Shown here in pieces: positions 1 to 5,865 of a stretch of 7,492 bases of DNA (positions are counted from its first letter, which is position 1; each line of letters starts with the position of its first letter). Source of the DNA: Caldisericota bacterium (GTDB lineage: Bacteria; Caldisericota; Caldisericia; Cryosericales; Cryosericaceae); assembly GCA_026390195.1 (NCBI GenBank), contig JAPLGK010000207.1, positions 1-7,492 on the forward strand, written 5' to 3'. Made by a program: the position numbers and the translations under genes. The notes under the pieces were generated by a model. That model was not told where the DNA came from. It was given only the letters and a program-made list of their open reading frames with translations, and did not search any database.

Positions 1-69
1 ACAATCAGGACAAGGCCTGGGGAACCACGTGCTGTCGTGACGGAGTGACAGCGGTATGGAACAACAGCG

Positions 70-918
70 CTATGGTGACTTCTTCTCCGTGATGACGACT
101 CCGATCAAGTCGGGTCCCGAATACGTCCCGACGACAGGCCCAAGCTGGGTCAGAATGCTCGGCAGGTTGTACCTGGACGTAAACTCACGCTGGAAGTCCT
201 CCAGCTCGACCCGGTTGGCGCCGTAGTGGAACCCGACGTATTCGGTCCCCTTCTGCACATGCTTGTCGATGGTTGCCCACAGATGTTCCAGCGCAACTTT
301 CTTGGTGCGGGGACGGTCCACGACATCCGTGACCCCCTCGATGTAGGTGAGGACGGGTTTGATCTTCAGGACACTGGCGGCGATGGCAGCAGCCTTTCCG
401 ATGCGCCCGCCTCTCTCGAGGTACTTGAGGGAGTCGAGCACGAAGTAGGTATGGGTCCGTTGACACAGCGCCTCCACCTCAGCGACGACCTGCGACAGCG
501 GCGCCCCTGCTTCAGCGAGCTCCACTGCTCGCATCGTCGGAAATCCGACACCGAGACCAGCATTCCAGGTGTCCACCAGCCGGACGTGAACCGTGTCCAG
601 CTGGTTGCGCCCGGTAAGAGCCGAGTTGAGCGTGCCTGACATGCGGGAACTGATGTGAAGCGAGACGATGTCTCCTTCGGGATCTTTGTCCAGAATGGCG
701 CGATATGCCGAGGCGAACTCTTCGGGTGACGGCTGTGTGCTGCCCGCTTTTGCACCTGCCACGAGACGGCGGTAGAACTCATCGTTCGCAATGTCGATGC
801 CATCGCGGAAGTACTCGCCGTCGAGCGAAACCTTGAGTGGAACGACTGTGACACCGTGCTCTTCGGCATACCCTTGCGGCAGGCACGCCGTGCTGTCTGT
901 CACGATGTGGATGGCCAT
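70..918 (-). CDS. DegV family fatty-acid-binding protein (DegV-1, most diverged copy)
   Basis: DegV/FakB-type protein of 282 residues, the usual family length. The family binds a fatty acid in a tunnel between two alpha/beta domains; FakB members hand it to the kinase FakA for phosphorylation. Visible motifs: TDST at residues 7-10, STQP at 60-63, HISSRMSGT at 88-96, GGRIGK at 170-175, RPRT at 202-205 and FHY at 230-232. By family knowledge the STQP, SGT and His segments hold the fatty-acid carboxylate. I start at the ATG at 918 because AAAGGAG (925-931) lies 6 bases upstream; the longer 291-residue frame would translate through that site. It is the last gene of the five-member array, separated from DegV-2 by a terminator-like hairpin, so it may be expressed separately or by read-through. 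By eye it is only about half identical to the other four and carries a one-residue insertion near residue 80. The lipid bound is unknown. Confidence 0.93.
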   Translation of the reverse strand: MAIHIVTDSTACLPQGYAEEHGVTVVPLKVSLDGEYFRDGIDIANDEFYRRLVAGAKAGSTQPSPEEFASAYRAILDKDPEGDIVSLHISSRMSGTLNSALTGRNQLDTVHVRLVDTWNAGLGVGFPTMRAVELAEAGAPLSQVVAEVEALCQRTHTYFVLDSLKYLERGGRIGKAAAIAASVLKIKPVLTYIEGVTDVVDRPRTKKVALEHLWATIDKHVQKGTEYVGFHYGANRVELEDFQREFTSRYNLPSILTQLGPVVGTYSGPDLIGVVITEKKSP

Positions 919-985
919 TGTCGGCTCCTTTCTCCGCTTGCGCATTCGTCCCGCCGGCGGAGACAGCGGGACTGCTCACATGGGC

Positions 986-1019
986 GTGAAAAGGGGAGGC
1001 TTCTCTCCCCTCGTTTCAC
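986..1019 (-). terminator. Intrinsic terminator-like hairpin after DegV-2
   Basis: Directly after the DegV-2 stop codon lies a strong inverted repeat: 992-998 pairs with 1005-1011 (7 bp, six-base loop), and the stem can extend by six more pairs (986-991 with 1014-1019) past a two-base CG bulge. Read on the minus strand, the GC-rich stem is followed by TTTT. This fits a factor-independent terminator for the DegV-5 to DegV-2 operon. The short T tract means read-through into DegV-1 is possible. Confidence 0.72.
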
Positions 1020-1020
1020 A

Positions 1021-1863
1021 TTACACTACCTTGTCGACGATGACAACGCCCAGCGTCTCGGGTCCCGTATTGCCACCGACGACAGGGCCCAGCTGGCTGA
1101 GGACAGACGGAATACCCGTCCGGCGCTCAAACTCCTGTTGAAGAGCTTCGACTTCGGCACGGTTGCCTGCATAGTGAAATCCCACATACTCGACTCCGTG
1201 CCCAACCGCGCCCTCGATGAGTGCCCAGATGCGCTCCCGCGCCACACGCATGGTGCGCGGCCTGTCATACACATCGATCATGCCGTTCTTGATCGTCAGG
1301 ATTGGCTTGATCTGCAGGATGCTGCCCGCGACTCCGGCCGCTTTGCCGATACGAGCCCCCGCCACCAGATATTCCAGCGTGCCCACCAGGAAGTAGATAT
1401 GGATGCGAGCCTGCATCGCATCCAACGCCGCCACAATGTCAGGCACGGTTGCTCCCGTCTCAGCCAGATGAACGGCTTCCATGACCATGAATCCAAGACC
1501 CAGGCCACTCGTTCTGCTGTCATACAGGACTACCCGCTCCGACTCCAGCATCGCGGCTGCCGCATGCGCACTATTCAGCGTTCCACTCATGAGGCTGGAG
1601 ATATGAATACTGAGAACCTCATCCTCCGGGTTCTCCAACAACCTCTTGTAGAGCTCGACAAAATCCTCCGGTCCCGGCTGCGATGTTACAGCCTTCGCGC
1701 CGGACTCCTGTCTCATATAGAATTCATCTGAAGCAATGTCCACGAATTCCCGGTAAAGCACTCCATCAATCGTGACACGGAGGGGAACAACGTCGATTCC
1801 GTGCTGATCTGCATAACCCCCCGGCAAGTAGCTCGTTGAATCTGTTACAATATGGATGCTCAC
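1021..1863 (-). CDS. DegV family fatty-acid-binding protein (DegV-2, GTG start)
   Basis: 280-residue DegV/FakB-type lipid-binding protein. Motifs: TDST at 7-10, TSQP at 60-63, HISSLMSGT at 87-95, GARIGK at 169-174 (GGRIGK in DegV-1, -5), RPRT at 201-204 and FHYAGN at 229-234. An open frame continues upstream to 2154, but that extension runs antisense-free through the DegV-3 coding region in another frame and has no homology to the family. The GTG at 1863 is chosen because AAAGGAG (1870-1876) sits 6 bases upstream and the resulting protein matches its neighbours from residue 2 on. It is about 68% identical to DegV-5 (191 of 280, counted by eye), so it is older than the -3/-4/-5 group. Its start region and the segment DGMIDVYDRPRTMR are shared with DegV-4 but not with DegV-3 or -5. 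It is the last gene before the hairpin at 986-1019. Biochemical ligand not predictable. Confidence 0.94.
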   Translation of the reverse strand: MSIHIVTDSTSYLPGGYADQHGIDVVPLRVTIDGVLYREFVDIASDEFYMRQESGAKAVTSQPGPEDFVELYKRLLENPEDEVLSIHISSLMSGTLNSAHAAAAMLESERVVLYDSRTSGLGLGFMVMEAVHLAETGATVPDIVAALDAMQARIHIYFLVGTLEYLVAGARIGKAAGVAGSILQIKPILTIKNGMIDVYDRPRTMRVARERIWALIEGAVGHGVEYVGFHYAGNRAEVEALQQEFERRTGIPSVLSQLGPVVGGNTGPETLGVVIVDKVV

Positions 1864-1869
1864 GTTTGG

Positions 1870-1876
1870 CTCCTTT
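1870..1876 (-). promoter_or_regulatory. Ribosome binding site fixing the GTG start of DegV-2
   Basis: AAAGGAG on the minus strand, 6 bases before the GTG at 1863-1861. The same sequence and spacing precede the ATG of DegV-1, which supports both starts. Confidence 0.8.
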
Positions 1877-1888
1877 CCGCCCCATTCC

Positions 1889-1927
1889 TGTCCGAATTCG
1901 CCGCTGCGCCCAGGTTGGCCTTCTTGT
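1889..1927 (-). repeat. Repeated DegV 3' flank, copy 1 (after DegV-3)
   Basis: The spacer between the DegV-3 stop and the DegV-2 leader. It aligns with 2867-2904 and 3774-3811, sharing an EcoRI-type GAATTC, a GC-rich core and the same approach to the stop codon. It is a non-coding part of the duplicated unit, not a recognisable regulatory element. Confidence 0.75.
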
Positions 1928-2770
1928 TCAGACTGCTTTGTCGACAATGACGACTGCCACGGTCTCGGGTCCCGTAAGGCACCCGAGGACAGGGCCCAGC
2001 TGGCTGAGGACGGATGGAATACCTGTACGCCTCGTGAACTCAGTCTGCATTGCCTCGACCTCGGCTCTGTTGCCCGCATAGTGGAACCCAATGTACTCGA
2101 TACCCCGTACGACCGCCTCGTCGATAAGTGCCCTGATGCGCTCGTTTGCGACACGCATGGTTCGCGGCCGCTCGAACACGTCGACGATACCGTCCTTGAA
2201 CGTGAGGATGGGCTTGATCTGCAAGATGCTGGCTGCGACGCCAGCTGCCTTGCCCACGCGCCCGCCCTCTACGATATACTTCATCGTGCCAACGAGAAAA
2301 TAGATATGCGTACGTGGCTGCATCCCGTCGAGCATCGTGATGATGCCGTCGATGCCGGCTCCGCCCGCAACAAGCTCGACGGCCCGCATGACCATGAACC
2401 CGAGTCCGAGACCTGTCGTTCGCACGTCATAGAGATGGACGCGCCTGGGATCGGTCTGCTCGGCTGCAATGTGGGCGCTGTTGAGTGTCCCACTCGTGGC
2501 AGATGACAGGTGAATGCTCAGCACTTCGTCGTCCGGGTTTGCGAGCAACTTGGTGTAGACCGCGATGAAATCCCCGGGGGCGGGCTGCGTAGTGCCACAC
2601 TTGGCTCCAGCTTTCTGTTTCGCATAGAAGACATCAGCAGATATCTCCACAAACTCGCGGAAGAATACTCCGTCGACCGAAACCTTGAGCGACACGACGG
2701 GAAGGTCGTGCTGTTCGGCAAAACCAATGGGAAGGCAGCTTGTGGAGTCCGTTACAATGTGAATAGCCAT
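1928..2770 (-). CDS. DegV family fatty-acid-binding protein (DegV-3)
   Basis: 280-residue DegV/FakB-type protein. Motifs: TDST at 7-10, TTQP at 60-63, HLSSATSGT at 87-95, GGRVGK at 169-174, RPRT at 201-204 and FHYAGN at 229-234. It is about 88% identical to DegV-5 (246 of 280 by eye), including a 91-base tract of perfect DNA identity (2028-2118 with 3912-4002) and a 74-base tract (2289-2362 with 4173-4246). The ATG at 2770 follows AGGAGG (2776-2781), which overlaps the stop codon of a fossil cyclophilin 3' end. It differs from all other copies in having AT rather than a G/R/L-M/V pair before SGT, and Cys at residue 58 next to TTQP; both changes sit by the predicted carboxylate site. Frame is fully open and motifs intact, so it is probably functional. 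Confidence 0.94.
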   Translation of the reverse strand: MAIHIVTDSTSCLPIGFAEQHDLPVVSLKVSVDGVFFREFVEISADVFYAKQKAGAKCGTTQPAPGDFIAVYTKLLANPDDEVLSIHLSSATSGTLNSAHIAAEQTDPRRVHLYDVRTTGLGLGFMVMRAVELVAGGAGIDGIITMLDGMQPRTHIYFLVGTMKYIVEGGRVGKAAGVAASILQIKPILTFKDGIVDVFERPRTMRVANERIRALIDEAVVRGIEYIGFHYAGNRAEVEAMQTEFTRRTGIPSVLSQLGPVLGCLTGPETVAVVIVDKAV

Positions 2771-2779
2771 GAATTCCTC

Positions 2780-2863
2780 CTAGTCGAGAATCTCGGACGC
2801 CTTAACGATACGCACGTCCTCGACAGGACGTAAACGTTCGCCCCACGGCGCCTGGGCCACAGG
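2780..2863 (-). pseudogene. Fossil 3' end of the soluble cyclophilin gene
   Basis: The gap between DegV-4 and DegV-3 contains 27 codons plus a TAG stop that match the last 27 codons and stop of the cyclophilin gene at 4664-5149. The peptide reads PVAQAPWGERLRPVEDVRIV then KASEILD, with four substitutions against residues 135-161 of the intact gene (V to A, L to P, S to L, V to L). DNA identity is about 90%, and higher nearest DegV-3. There is no start codon, no PPIase core and no sign of separate expression. The match ends at about 2863 and within a few bases turns into the repeated DegV 3' flank. It is a by-product of tandem duplication; its one likely role is that its stop codon overlaps the DegV-3 ribosome binding site, as in the intact pair. 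Confidence 0.9.
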
Positions 2864-2866
2864 TCT

Positions 2867-2904
2867 TGTCCGAATTCGCCGCTGTGCCCAAGGGGCTTTC
2901 CTCT
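2867..2904 (-). repeat. Repeated DegV 3' flank, copy 2 (after DegV-4)
   Basis: Aligns with the spacers after DegV-3 and DegV-5, but here it runs into the cyclophilin fossil rather than into a DegV leader. The join at about 2863-2867 is therefore the likely duplication breakpoint. Confidence 0.75.
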
Positions 2905-3747
2905 TCAAACTGCTTTATCGACAATGACGACTGCTACGGTCTCGGGTCCCATATGACACCCGACGCCCGGGCCTAGCTGGCTAAGGACAGACGCAATACC
3001 TGTGCGCCTCGTGAACTCAGTCTGCATTGCCTCGACCTCGGCTCTGTTGCACACATAGTGGAACCCAATGTACTCGATGCCTCGTACGACTGCCCGGTCG
3101 ATGAGCGCCCACATGCGGTTTAGGGCTGCCCGCATGGTGCGCGGCCTGTCATACACATCGATCATACCGTCCTTGACCGTGAGGATGGGCTTGATCTGCA
3201 GGATACTGGCAGCGACGCCCGCCGCCTTGCCGATGCGCCCGCTCTTGATGAGATACTTCATCGTACCAACGAGAAAGTAGATATGCGTGCGTGGCTGCAT
3301 CCCGTCCAGCGCCTTGATAATGTCGTCGATGTAGGCTCTACCCGTAACAAGCTTGACAGCCTGCATGACCATGAACCCAAGTCCGAGACCTGACGTCCGC
3401 GAATCATATAGATGGACACGCCTAGGATCGGTCTGCTCGGCTGCAATGTACGCGCTGTTGAGCGTCCCACTCACGCGGGATGATAGGTGAATGCTCAGCA
3501 CTTCGTCGTCCGGGTTTGTGAGCAACCTAGTGTAGACCGCGATGAAATCCTCAGGGCTGGGCTGCGTGGTGCCGTACTTGGCCCCAGCTTGTTGTTTCGC
3601 GTAGAAGACATCAGGAGATATGTCCACAAACTCGCGGAAGAATACTTCGTCGACCGAGACCTTGACCGGCACGACGGGAAGGTCGTGCTGTTCGGCAAAA
3701 CCACTGGGAAGGTAGCTTGTGGAGTCTGTTACAACATGGATACTCAT
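2905..3747 (-). CDS. DegV family fatty-acid-binding protein (DegV-4, mosaic copy)
   Basis: 280-residue DegV/FakB-type protein, about 86% identical to DegV-5 (240 of 280 by eye). Motifs: TDST at 7-10, TTQP at 60-63, HLSSRVSGT at 87-95, RPRT at 201-204 and FHY at 229-231. Unusual residues: KSGRIGK at 168-174 replaces the GG of GGRIGK, VCN replaces AGN after FHY, and Tyr58 precedes TTQP. The ATG at 3747 follows a purine-rich GGAGAGGGGG site. Its leader and first codons (SIH) and the patches YDSRTSG and DGMIDVYDRPRTMR match DegV-2, while most of the rest matches DegV-3 and -5, so it reads as a conversion mosaic. The altered motif residues may mean a different ligand or relaxed constraint; the frame is intact. 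Confidence 0.93.
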   Translation of the reverse strand: MSIHVVTDSTSYLPSGFAEQHDLPVVPVKVSVDEVFFREFVDISPDVFYAKQQAGAKYGTTQPSPEDFIAVYTRLLTNPDDEVLSIHLSSRVSGTLNSAYIAAEQTDPRRVHLYDSRTSGLGLGFMVMQAVKLVTGRAYIDDIIKALDGMQPRTHIYFLVGTMKYLIKSGRIGKAAGVAASILQIKPILTVKDGMIDVYDRPRTMRAALNRMWALIDRAVVRGIEYIGFHYVCNRAEVEAMQTEFTRRTGIASVLSQLGPGVGCHMGPETVAVVIVDKAV

Positions 3748-3773
3748 GATTGGCCCCCTCTCCGACCCTTCTT

Positions 3774-3811
3774 GCCTGAATTCGCAGCTGCGCCCGGGTT
3801 GGCCTTCTCAA
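3774..3811 (-). repeat. Repeated DegV 3' flank, copy 3 (after DegV-5)
   Basis: Spacer between the DegV-5 stop and the DegV-4 leader, aligned with 1889-1927 and 2867-2904. As after DegV-3, it leads directly into the ribosome binding region of the next DegV gene, so it probably represents the ancestral arrangement. Confidence 0.75.
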
Positions 3812-4654
3812 TCAGACTGCTTTGTCGACAATGACGACGCCCAGCGTCTCGGGTCCCGTATGACACCCGACGCCCGGCCCCAACTGGCTGAGGACGGATG
3901 GAATACCTGTGCGCCTCGTGAACTCAGTCTGCATTGCCTCGACCTCGGCTCTGTTGCCCGCATAGTGGAACCCAATGTACTCGATACCCCGTACGACCGC
4001 CTGGTCAATGATTGCCCACATGCGGTCTCGAGCTGTCCGCATGGTGCGCGGCCGCTCGAACACGTCGACGATACCGTCCTTGACCATGAGGATGGGCTTG
4101 ATCTGCAGGATGCTGGCTGCGACGCCTGCCGCCTTCCCGATGCGCCCGCCCTCGATGAGATACTTCATCGTACCAACGAGAAAATAGATATGCGTACGTG
4201 GCTGCATCCCGTCGAGCATCGTGATGATGCCGTCGATGCCGGCTCCACCCGCAACAAGCTTGACAGCCCGCATGACCATGAACCCGAGTCCGAGACCTGA
4301 CGTCCGCGTATCATAGAGACGGATGCGCCTGGGATCCGTCTGCTCGGCTGCAATGTACGCGCTGTTGAGCGTTCCACTCATGCCGGACGACAGGTGAATG
4401 CTCAGCACTTCGTCGTCCGGGTTTGCGAGCAACCTGGTGTAGACAGCGATGAAGTCCTCGGGGCCGGGCTGCGTGGTACCAGACTTGGCTCCAGCTTTCT
4501 GCTTTGCGTAGAAGACATCAGGAGATATCTCCACAAACTCGCGGAAGAATACTCCGCCGACCGAGACCTTGACCGGCACGACGGGAAGGTCGTGCTGTTC
4601 GGCAAAACCAATGGGAAGGTAACTTGTGGAGTCCGTTACAATGTGAATAGCCAT
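3812..4654 (-). CDS. DegV family fatty-acid-binding protein (DegV-5, first of the array)
   Basis: 280-residue DegV/FakB-type protein with all expected motifs: TDST at 7-10, TTQP at 60-63, HLSSGMSGT at 87-95, GGRIGK at 169-174, RPRT at 201-204 and FHYAGN at 229-234. By family knowledge it binds a fatty acid and could deliver it to a FakA-type kinase; no kinase is visible here. The ATG at 4654 lies 9 bases after the end of the soluble cyclophilin gene, and its ribosome binding site AGAGGG (4660-4665) overlaps that gene's TAG stop, so translation is probably coupled. Its C-terminal GPETLGVVIVDK matches DegV-2, whereas DegV-3 and -4 have GPETVAVVIVDK, a further mosaic sign. It is the probable parent, or nearest to the parent, of DegV-3. 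Confidence 0.94.
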   Translation of the reverse strand: MAIHIVTDSTSYLPIGFAEQHDLPVVPVKVSVGGVFFREFVEISPDVFYAKQKAGAKSGTTQPGPEDFIAVYTRLLANPDDEVLSIHLSSGMSGTLNSAYIAAEQTDPRRIRLYDTRTSGLGLGFMVMRAVKLVAGGAGIDGIITMLDGMQPRTHIYFLVGTMKYLIEGGRIGKAAGVAASILQIKPILMVKDGIVDVFERPRTMRTARDRMWAIIDQAVVRGIEYIGFHYAGNRAEVEAMQTEFTRRTGIPSVLSQLGPGVGCHTGPETLGVVIVDKAV

Positions 4655-4663
4655 ACATTCCCT

Positions 4664-5149
4664 CTAGTCGACAATCTCGGACGCCTTAACGATGCGCACG
4701 TCCTCGACAGGACGTGAACGTTCGCCCCACAACGCCTGGACGACGGGTGTCGCCGCGATGGCCCCAAGAACGTCCATGCCTTCAGTAACGTGTCCGAACG
4801 CGGTGTAGTTGCCATCCAGCTGGCCAGACGTGCTGGTCATGATGAAGAACTGCATGTCGGACTGGTCGACGTGTGCCTGCTGAGCCGCCATACTGATGAC
4901 ACCGGGAATGTGCTTGACGTCGGAGCCCTCGAACTTGACGTTGCCGCCGCCCATGCCGGTGCCCTGTGGGTCGCCACCCTGAATCATGAAGTCCTTGATG
5001 ATACGATGGAACTTGAGGCCGTCATACTTGCCGGTGCTGACGGCCGCCATGAACCGCTCGACAGTCCTAGGCGCCCGAGCGGCGTACAGCTCAAGTGTCA
5101 TCGTACCCTTGGACGTTTCCATCCGGACAACCTTGTTCTTTTCTTCCAT
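4664..5149 (-). CDS. Cyclophilin-type peptidyl-prolyl cis-trans isomerase, soluble
   Basis: 161-residue single-domain cyclophilin that catalyses cis-trans isomerisation of Xaa-Pro bonds. Visible family motifs: APRTV at 26-30, FHR at 47-49 with the catalytic Arg, FMIQGGDP at 54-61, GVISMA at 83-88, MQFFI at 99-103 and LDGNYTAFGHV at 111-121. There is no signal peptide or membrane segment, so it should be cytoplasmic. The position of human cyclophilin A Trp121 is Leu111, as in many bacterial cyclophilins. The ATG at 5149 follows AGGAG (5156-5160), which overlaps the TAG stop of the upstream cyclophilin; DegV-5 follows with the same kind of overlap, implying one operon. Its last 27 codons reappear as a fossil at 2780-2863. 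Function is secure at family level; client proteins are unknown. Confidence 0.95.
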   Translation of the reverse strand: MEEKNKVVRMETSKGTMTLELYAARAPRTVERFMAAVSTGKYDGLKFHRIIKDFMIQGGDPQGTGMGGGNVKFEGSDVKHIPGVISMAAQQAHVDQSDMQFFIMTSTSGQLDGNYTAFGHVTEGMDVLGAIAATPVVQALWGERSRPVEDVRIVKASEIVD

Positions 5150-5158
5150 GTGACGCTC

Positions 5159-5830
5159 CTAGTTGGCGACTTCGGTCGCCTGAACGATTGTGATCTTGGT
5201 GAGAGGGACGGACATTTCGTCGGGCATGCTGGGATTCGGTCCGACAGGGACGCTGGCGATCTTGTCCACGACGTCCATTCCTTCGACAACGTGGCCAAAT
5301 GCTGCGAACGTGCCGTCCAGGCCGGTGTAGTCGCCGTGCATAATGAAGAACTGCATGTCCGACTGCGTGACTCCCGCCTGCGACGATGCCATGGAGATGA
5401 CACCCCGGACGTGGCTGACGTCCGTCTTCTCAAAGGGGATCGCCCCGCCTCCCGTACCGTTTGCATTGGGGTCCCCGCCCTGGATCATGAATCCCTTGAC
5501 GAGCCGATGAAACGTCAGACCGTCGTACTTGCCGCCCACGACGTTCTCAAGGAACTGAGTGACGGTCCTGGGCGCTTTGTCCCCGTAGAGTTCAAGCTTG
5601 ATCGTACCCATACTGGTCTCCAGCACAACGTACTTGTTGCCTAGTACCTGCGGGGCCTGAGCCTTCTTGAGGAAGACGAACACGAGCAACAGCGACAGGA
5701 TGACTGTCGCTGCCAGTGTGATGACCACTGTCCGCGTGCTCGGTGCAATGGGCTTGTGGCCCGGGTACTTCTTCTGCAGCTCCTGTGTTCGACTCACCTT
5801 CGGTGTAGCTTTCCTGTTGTTGGTACTCAT
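5159..5830 (-). CDS. Membrane-anchored cyclophilin-type peptidyl-prolyl cis-trans isomerase
   Basis: 223-residue protein: a basic N-terminal segment (1-33), one hydrophobic helix at about 34-54 ending in LKK, then a cyclophilin domain from about 66. Motifs: APRTV at 86-90, FHR at 107-109, FMIQGGDP at 114-121, MQFFI at 159-163 and LDGTFAAFGHV at 171-181. The positive N terminus suggests an N-in signal anchor that places the isomerase domain outside the membrane, where it could help fold exported proteins. The helix is followed by KK with no clear cleavage site or lipobox. The start at 5830 (MSTNNRK) is preferred over the open frame to 5926, whose extra residues cover the thioesterase remnant in another frame; AGGAG at 5842-5846 is 11 bases upstream, a rather long spacing, so the start is likely but not certain. 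It is paralogous to the next gene and overlaps that gene's ribosome binding site. Confidence 0.9.
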   Translation of the reverse strand: MSTNNRKATPKVSRTQELQKKYPGHKPIAPSTRTVVITLAATVILSLLLVFVFLKKAQAPQVLGNKYVVLETSMGTIKLELYGDKAPRTVTQFLENVVGGKYDGLTFHRLVKGFMIQGGDPNANGTGGGAIPFEKTDVSHVRGVISMASSQAGVTQSDMQFFIMHGDYTGLDGTFAAFGHVVEGMDVVDKIASVPVGPNPSMPDEMSVPLTKITIVQATEVAN

Positions 5831-5865
5831 CTGTGGTTGTACTCCTGACAGTCTCCAAGTTGGCC

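Noticed and set aside
1..69. A 6-bp inverted repeat (31-36 with 47-52) downstream of DegV-1
   Set aside because: The stem is short with a 10-base loop and no T tract follows on the minus strand, so it does not make a convincing terminator. I see no gene in these 69 bases.
856..1731. A long plus-strand open frame of 291 codons, and several others opposite the DegV and cyclophilin genes
   Set aside because: They lie antisense to clearly recognisable genes, show no family motifs and recur at equivalent places opposite each DegV copy, as expected for shadow frames in GC-rich coding DNA.
1933..1945. The palindrome TTGTCGACAA near the 3' ends of DegV-3 and DegV-5
   Set aside because: It lies in coding sequence for the conserved VDK residues at the C terminus and is broken in DegV-2 and DegV-4, so conservation of the protein and recent duplication explain it.
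1864..2154. A 97-residue N-terminal extension of DegV-2
   Set aside because: The extension overlaps the DegV-3 coding end in another frame and has no likeness to the family; the GTG at 1863 has a good ribosome binding site and matches the start of the other copies.
1021..4654. Tandem DegV copies as a possible assembly artefact
   Set aside because: The copies differ at many positions throughout, have different leaders and all keep open frames, which a collapsed or repeated assembly would not produce.
1864..4663. Repeated spacers as a CRISPR array or mobile-element ends
   Set aside because: There are only three copies, spaced by whole genes, with no transposase, terminal inverted repeats or target duplications; they are parts of the duplicated gene block.
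5592..5865. Continuation of the thioesterase frame to a 154-residue protein
   Set aside because: After about residue 63 the sequence loses thioesterase likeness and runs through the membrane cyclophilin gene in a different frame, so it is treated as a chance open frame.
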